Position numbers and translations under genes: made by a program. Under the pieces are notes generated by a model. That model was not told the DNA's origin and ran no database searches. It was given only the letters and a program-made list of their open reading frames with translations. DNA of 64,000 bases from Bryopsis sp. KO-2023 (taxonomy: Eukaryota > Chlorophyta > Ulvophyceae > Bryopsidales > Bryopsidaceae): the NCBI GenBank assembly GCA_030272585.1, contig BSYQ01000011.1, positions 1,860,001-1,924,000 of the forward strand, in the 5' to 3' direction. Shown one piece after another: positions 59,101 through 64,000 of this stretch (positions are counted from its first letter, which is position 1; each line of letters begins with the position of its first letter).

Positions 59101-59435
59101 ATTGTTTTTTTAATGTGTTGCATCGAGGCTGAAAGCCGCTGTGCAAAAAAATGAGTTGTATGAACCCTCTTCCTCCCCGGGGAAAAAAGTATATATATAA
59201 AATATAAAGCTTATTTTGAAGGTTCCAATAACGTTCTATTTATAGGCTTCATGAACTCACTCTGCAGAAAGGAGCAGCTGAAAGAAGTGGTCGATTTGAT
59301 GTTCAATGGGGTTTTTTTTGTTTCCCTTTGCTGGTGCAGGTTGTGAATGCGTCTTGCTATCTGACGAAAGTCGGGAGGAAGACGTTCATAGTGGAATCGT
59401 TGAGCACTTTGAACTGTATAACCATGAATGGTTGA
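56130..59435 (+). CDS. RAP-domain protein with helical repeats, probable organelle RNA factor
   Basis: Exons 56130-56438, 56868-58982 and 59340-59435 join in phase 0 to 839 codons plus stop. Exon 2 codes for about 700 residues of short helical repeats with recurring G-x-A and LGxxGxxS patterns (LLGCAQIGLTDPKTVKQLTR; ANIRGFGRVGFGRSDVVGTL; VKALGSVGYSSKDVLLAF; IMLGYGGAGFYSSLIM), like the FAST/OPR-type repeats that accompany RAP domains. The C-terminal region VGERIEVYPGGSILVDVYVE, RIAVLCETQQQYS and FRKRLLEKLGYQ fits a RAP domain. Such proteins act on plastid or mitochondrial RNA in plants, algae and apicomplexans. Exon 1 is Arg/Ser rich and may carry a transit peptide; the frame is open further upstream, so the start is uncertain. 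The last exon is short and its frame choice is the least secure part. Introns 1 and 2 hold copies of interspersed repeats A and B. Confidence 0.76.
56764..56812 (+). repeat. Interspersed repeat family A, copy 3 (RAP gene intron 1)
   Basis: Reads ACAGCCTTCGTTGGGCAAGT then TTGCATAATGTAAATTAACA, matching the copies at 25095 (+) and 22081 (-). It lies about 55 bases before the acceptor of exon 2. Confidence 0.75.
59121..59158 (+). repeat. Interspersed repeat family B, copy 3 (RAP gene intron 2)
   Basis: Reads CATCGAGGCTGAAAGCCGCT then an A run and ATGAGTTG. It is the most diverged of the three copies (17219, 22206). Confidence 0.45.
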
Positions 59436-60740
59436 GGAAAAAAACTCGAGTGTCCGTAAGCACTGTCGTGTTCCCCTTAAACTTTCTGCAAAGGCTGTGA
59501 TGGATTTCACAGTTTTTGCGTAACTCCTTGAAGGAAGGGTATAGCTTTAGTTCGGTGGTTGTAGGCCTGCATTTATTTTTTGAAAAATACCACCTTCATA
59601 GCAGATCCACCCTTGCACTCGCTGCACTTGTTTGCGTCTTTGACTTCAGTTTTTTCTTGATAAATTTCTGTTCTGCAACGTTAGTTGCTTCCTACCCCAG
59701 CTTGCAAGCATAGATCAAATTACATTGCTGAGTAGGCATGCCGTTCTGCTGTTAAAATTATTTTTGATGGAATCTTTCTCAGAATACCCGTGCCAAAAAC
59801 TAAACTCAGCATCGAATCCCAGAGAATTGACCAGAGTCTGACGTGCCTACGCAAGAATCCTTTTTATTGGCCGATAAATAAAAATATCAGAGAAAACTCT
59901 CCAAAGCAGCGTAAAATGGACAAACAAAAATAGAATGAACTTCGTCCTCAATTCATGGAGAACCACAATAGGGACAAAAACACCACTTCATAACATCGTC
60001 CCAAACGCAGTATCCAATCGAGCATTCATTCTGTGGATCACCTGACGAATGGCTGCAGATTACCATATCGAGGAGATCCTATATCCTAATACCAAACAAT
60101 CACCTCATAAAAAAATAAACCGGATCTATAAGCCCTTCTGCAAGAAACTACGAAAACCAAAAACCAAAAAGAAAACCCCTCCCCAGTAACTCAAGAGTCC
60201 TGTCGATCCTAACCCCAAGAATCCCCTCCCCGTACTGCTTGATATACCAAAAACTTGTGGAGATGCTGCTCAGCGCCTAACAGAGATGAAGGCGTTTATT
60301 GTTGAATTATAACCTCTTCACAAGAAAGCTAGCGCACAATATGAAAACTGGCTGTGTCTCCAAACTCCATGCATATCTAGTTCTGACCGATAACCAATGA
60401 TTATGCAATATGAAAAAAAAGAGGGTACCACCCCTCATAATACTGGAGAAGCATAATTAAATGGGTTTATCATGTAAATAAGCCTCCAAAAATTGCTTCA
60501 TGAGTTCCAAGAAAAACTGAAACTCAAAAACTAAATTCAGTTTCTGACCCCCATCTTTTTAAGAAATTAAGAGCAGGAATAATGATCTCCTAAGAGCTGC
60601 GTGCTGCCCATAAAAAAAATGAAATGTGAATCCTGAATACGCAGAACAAGTGCAAGCAAGGAAATCGTTTGGCAAGATAAAACCTCCAGTTGGGGGCAAA
60701 CTTGAACGTCCATCGATATCCTGTCGACTTCTACCCGCCG
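59436..60740. other. Spacer, no gene seen
   Basis: AT-rich sequence with no credible exon on either strand. It could contain the unseen first exon of the gene at 61681-62799. Confidence 0.4.
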
Positions 60741-61517
60741 TTACCACGCCGTTACAGAGCGTATGATGCTTGGAAAAGGTGAGGTCCACTGTTTGGCTTG
60801 CTGTTGATATCGTTGGGTCAATCTGAACCCAAGTTGATTTCGATGTGCGACCAACATGGGTTGAGATTGCGCAGTTCGGAATACTAGAAGGCGAATGGAC
60901 GGACTCTCCCAACCGACCACCAAGTACGATCCTCGGTTATGGTGTTTCTATGGGTGTGTCTGAGATGAGCACTTGGGAAAATATACATCTTTCTCAAGAG
61001 GAAGATTCCTGCCACGGATGAAGGAATCTTCATCCTCCAAAACTCGTTCTATGGACCAGGCATCGCTCCCCACAGGGTTGACCATCAGCCAAAATTCTTT
61101 TTGTCTGTTTTTCTTACAAATGCGCGCCTCCATTCATCCACGTGACGCTGTATCGAGTGATACCCACTCGTGTTTGAGCAACAGACAACTTTTGATAAGA
61201 GACTGCTTCCCCATCAGTTGATTTTGCCACAATGCTTTCGGACTCGGACGATAGCCTCGCACCTGTAGGTTGTGAACCGTAATCCCTTGCACATGCAGCT
61301 TGGTTGACCCAGTCATTAATGGGTCAATTTCAATAGAGGGGGAATTATGGCTGTGTGCTGTTTGAGCAGCGACAGCATTCGCGTCCAGGGTGTAAATGTG
61401 TTTGAACACGAAGCGAATACATGCTACTCTTCGTGAACACAGAATTCTACCCGTTGAATAGCAATGTGTTGTTTTCCCAACCACAAAGAAATCATTCGCA
61501 TCATCACTGGGGTGCAC
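60741..61517 (-). pseudogene. Possible decayed minus-strand coding sequence
   Basis: Three minus-strand open stretches, 61517-61134, 61133-60948 and 60923-60741, lie in the same frame and are separated by single stops (TGA at 61136-61134, then one near 60948). Each reads with protein-like composition, for example EFWLMVNPVGSDAWSIERVL and DSFIRGRNLPLEKDVYFPK. This suggests an old reading frame broken by nonsense changes, perhaps a retroelement or a host gene fragment. No family was recognised, and chance cannot be excluded. Confidence 0.25.
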
Positions 61518-61680
61518 GGCCGCCGAGAAAGTTCAGATCTGAACGTCTAGACGTGCCTCTTTCTGGTGGTCTGGCTCACGGTCGCTGACCGAAAGAATCT
61601 GCAGCTGCGGGTTACTTCGGCCGAAAGATTTACTCACTGCTAGCGCGTGAGATGTTCTCCAACACTAGTTTGTGCTGCAG

Positions 61681-62799
61681 TATGACGTCGATGACTACTA
61701 CGAGGTTCTCGGTAGACGGGAACAGCTGAATTCAAAAGCACCTCTCGGACAAAGGACGAGCATTCGGGACCCTGACAACATAGAGAAGGAGTTTTTCGAG
61801 CCTTCTTCGTCTCGATCCTGTATGCAGGATACCTACGAGCGTTTGGTGACGAAGAAATATGACTCAAAGCCTTATCTGAAGCTTGCCGTAAGTGGAGGAC
61901 CGACTCCTGAAATATGAATCACTGGGGAGAAACGCATATTTTGCATTCATAATCAATACGATCTTGGAGTTGCTTCACCACCCCAGAACGCAAACTAGAA
62001 CACCTTAGCCAGAACGTCCAAAGCATTTGCGCACACAGTTGAAGCTGTGTGTTGGGGAGAGGAAACAGTGACTATTGTGGGGAGAGAGTTTTCGTCTCAT
62101 CTCAGCCCAAAAACGTTTCTGGGGAGATACCCTTGACTTTTGTTCACCATTGCCAGGCTCTTCGAGATTTAAAAAGAGCAAACCAGACGTCTCGCCCTCG
62201 CTCACGGTCTCCAAAAAAAAGGATTCCGAACCTGTGTGCCTTGCGTGAGCAGAGAGTGATCGACGAATTTGGGGATTTGTGCTCCTCGCCAAGGTCCTCT
62301 CCCCCCAGGGCCGCCGCACACCCAGGTAGGGAAAAGCGTTGACCCCCAATTGGGTTGCAATCCGACAAAGGAGGTGTTGTCACTAAAGGCTGGTCGAGAG
62401 AAAGATCGCTGTTTAGCAACGGCACCCAGCAGTCCTTGAATATCTCAATTTCGGTTTTCGGCTTTCGGCTTTTGGGGTGGAAAAATGGAACATGAGACTG
62501 AACCTTCCTCTTTGTGCCCCACCCAGCGCCGAAAAAGAGAAAGCACAAGGTTAAAGAACTGCTGGGCGACGTTCTCGAAGGTTAGGTCCATTCTTGTAAG
62601 GCAAAAACTTCTCTGTGGCTCAAGAAGTTGTGATGTTTTGTTTATCCCCATTTTGAGTTTGGTGTCGTTACATGACCATGGCATTTTGACGGTCGCAGAT
62701 GCACGAGGCTCGCCAAGTCCACCAAAGAAACCGCACGAAGTTAACCATGGCGTTGTTTATAAAGCAATGAAATCGCTTTCTAAATCCGCCAGAAGGTGA
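61681..62799 (+). CDS. Small basic protein with NLS-like motif, unknown function (5' end missing)
   Basis: Four exons join cleanly: 61681-61887, 62157-62325, 62527-62580 and 62699-62799, giving at least 176 residues plus stop with phases 0, 1 and 1. The sequence starts YDVDDYYEVLGRREQLNSKA, has an acidic-basic middle, an SRPRSRSPKKR Arg/Ser stretch, a PKKRKHKVKELL motif that resembles a monopartite nuclear localisation signal, and ends SLSKSARR. TGCTGCAG precedes exon 61681 and a stop lies in frame just upstream, so a first exon with the start codon must exist further left; I did not find it. The DYYEVLG words recall J-domains, but no J-domain follows. A nuclear location is inferred. Confidence 0.55.
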
Positions 62800-64000
62800 C
62801 CAATCGATTGTCAATTTTTTTTTAGTGCTCTGAACCACACCATCTTGCATCTTTAAAGAATTTTTTTTTATTCCGTTCGTGGTACCGACAATAAAGGACG
62901 CGCGTCGATGACCTTATAAATTCTTGAGTGCCATGCCCCCACACATATTTTCGCTCCAGTTCGATCGTAAACTATATACATACATGTATTGTGTCAAATA
63001 TTCTGCTTGTTCCGTAGGAAGTCTCAACAAAGTCTGCGCTCAAAAGACAAAGGAGAAAAACAGACGAGAACTGACCCGTTCGCTGGCAGGGCGGCTTTCA
63101 AATGAACTATCTCTTGCAGGAAAACAGTGGTTTCCTTGAACTTCACAATATATAAATATTTGTATACATATATTGAAATGTGGAATGGATCGTTAATTGA
63201 CCCTTTAAGCTATCTGTATCTCTGGTGGAGGCGGCCCTTCGCGGAGAGTTAAGAAGTGTATGGAACGTCAGCGTCAGGCGCCTCGTTTTGAATGCAACGA
63301 CCCCCTTTTTTTCCCTCCAATTCTCTTTTGAATGTGTCTTGAGAAACGCCAAAAGAAAGGTTTTCGATTAGAGTAGAAGTTACGTGTGCTGTGTTGATGT
63401 CGCTTGAGCACGAAGCATACAACATGAAAATCGTAGGGATTTTCGAGTTCAGGGAGCCGAAAATTGCAATTCTTACACAGCAGCACTCGACTCAGTTCGA
63501 CGCAATCGAACTTGAGATAAACTGTGAGGGGTCGAAATTATCGCCAGTCCCGAGCAAAACTTAATAAAAAAGAAACAAAACAAATATGGAATATAGAAAA
63601 AAACAAAGCCAATCACGCCACACGTTCCGCACGAAACCATATTGGTGGGATATGGTCCATATCATATGGATCACGTTTTGGTGTTAATCAATTAAGGGAA
63701 AGAACTTGATCATTAAGATTTCAGATTTGGATTAGTGGGATTAGTGATTTTGATTTTAAAGATTTGTTGGATTGGGGAAAACGAGAAGGTTACAAAAGAA
63801 CCAACAAACAACCGAGTGTTCACCCTATATCCTAAAACGGGTGGACAGATTTGTACTACAAACCCAGATCTGTACTATAAAGCCTCACTTCGATTGGGTC
63901 GTTCCAACACGCTTCACGGCGCATAAAACTCCGACCCTTGAACTCTGTTCAAGTTTCCCCACAATGAAATGCGTGGTGGGCCCATATTTTTTTTCCTTGA
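62800..64000. other. Right-edge spacer
   Basis: No exon or repeat with support. A short palindrome-like GGGATATGGTCCATATCATATGG occurs near 63648-63670. Open frames here are short and without coding character. Confidence 0.4.

Noticed and set aside
61681..61730. DnaJ (J-domain) start DYYEVLG
   Set aside because: The words match the J-domain opening, but the following helices and the HPD motif are absent.

Overview
The window is nuclear DNA of a eukaryote. Its genes are broken by many spliceosomal introns, mostly GT-AG with long T-rich tracts before the acceptor, and the spacers are full of homopolymers, microsatellites and minisatellites. The gene set points to a photosynthetic organism, most likely of the green lineage (a streptophyte-type alga fits best). 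It includes a plant-type two-domain phosphoethanolamine N-methyltransferase, a plastid-type TPR protein resembling a land-plant family, a PPR protein, a RAP-domain protein and a giant callose synthase. The organism call is inference, and an alga with a complex plastid is not excluded.

Layout: 1-2.1 kb holds a minus-strand Ser/Arg-rich gene that runs off the left edge. 2.25-5.97 kb is a PPR protein (+). 7.7-12.0 kb is PEAMT (+, 8 exons). 14.8-17.5 kb is a membrane-anchored TPR protein (+, 6 exons). 19.2-23.3 kb is a tail-anchored coiled-coil protein (-, 8 exons), head-to-head with RMI1 (+, 23.8-26.5 kb, 7 exons). 26.5-30.7 kb is a gene-free repeat island with a hairpin-rich inverted repeat and a dense GATC-rich block that surrounds two divergent tRNA-like units. 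30.7-32.9 kb is an intronless class 3 lipase (+). 34.2-35.1 kb is an intronless sarcosine/dimethylglycine-type methyltransferase (-). 37.1-51.2 kb is a 33-exon callose synthase (+), whose exons I could join into one uninterrupted frame of about 2315 codons. 51-56 kb is low complexity. 56.1-59.4 kb is a RAP-domain protein (+). 61.7-62.8 kb is a small basic protein with an NLS-like motif (+).

Functional themes: PEAMT (choline and phosphatidylcholine supply) and the SDMT-like enzyme (direct methylation towards glycine betaine) both belong to quaternary-amine and osmolyte metabolism, although they are 22 kb apart and on opposite strands. PPR, RAP and TPR proteins suggest organelle RNA and plastid functions. 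RMI1 belongs to the BLM/TOP3 dissolvasome. Callose synthase makes a (1,3)-beta-glucan wall polymer. I saw no prokaryotic operon, CRISPR array, rRNA or convincing functional tRNA.

Exon joins were worked out by hand from splice motifs and phase. Where a start or first exon could not be settled, the entry says so.
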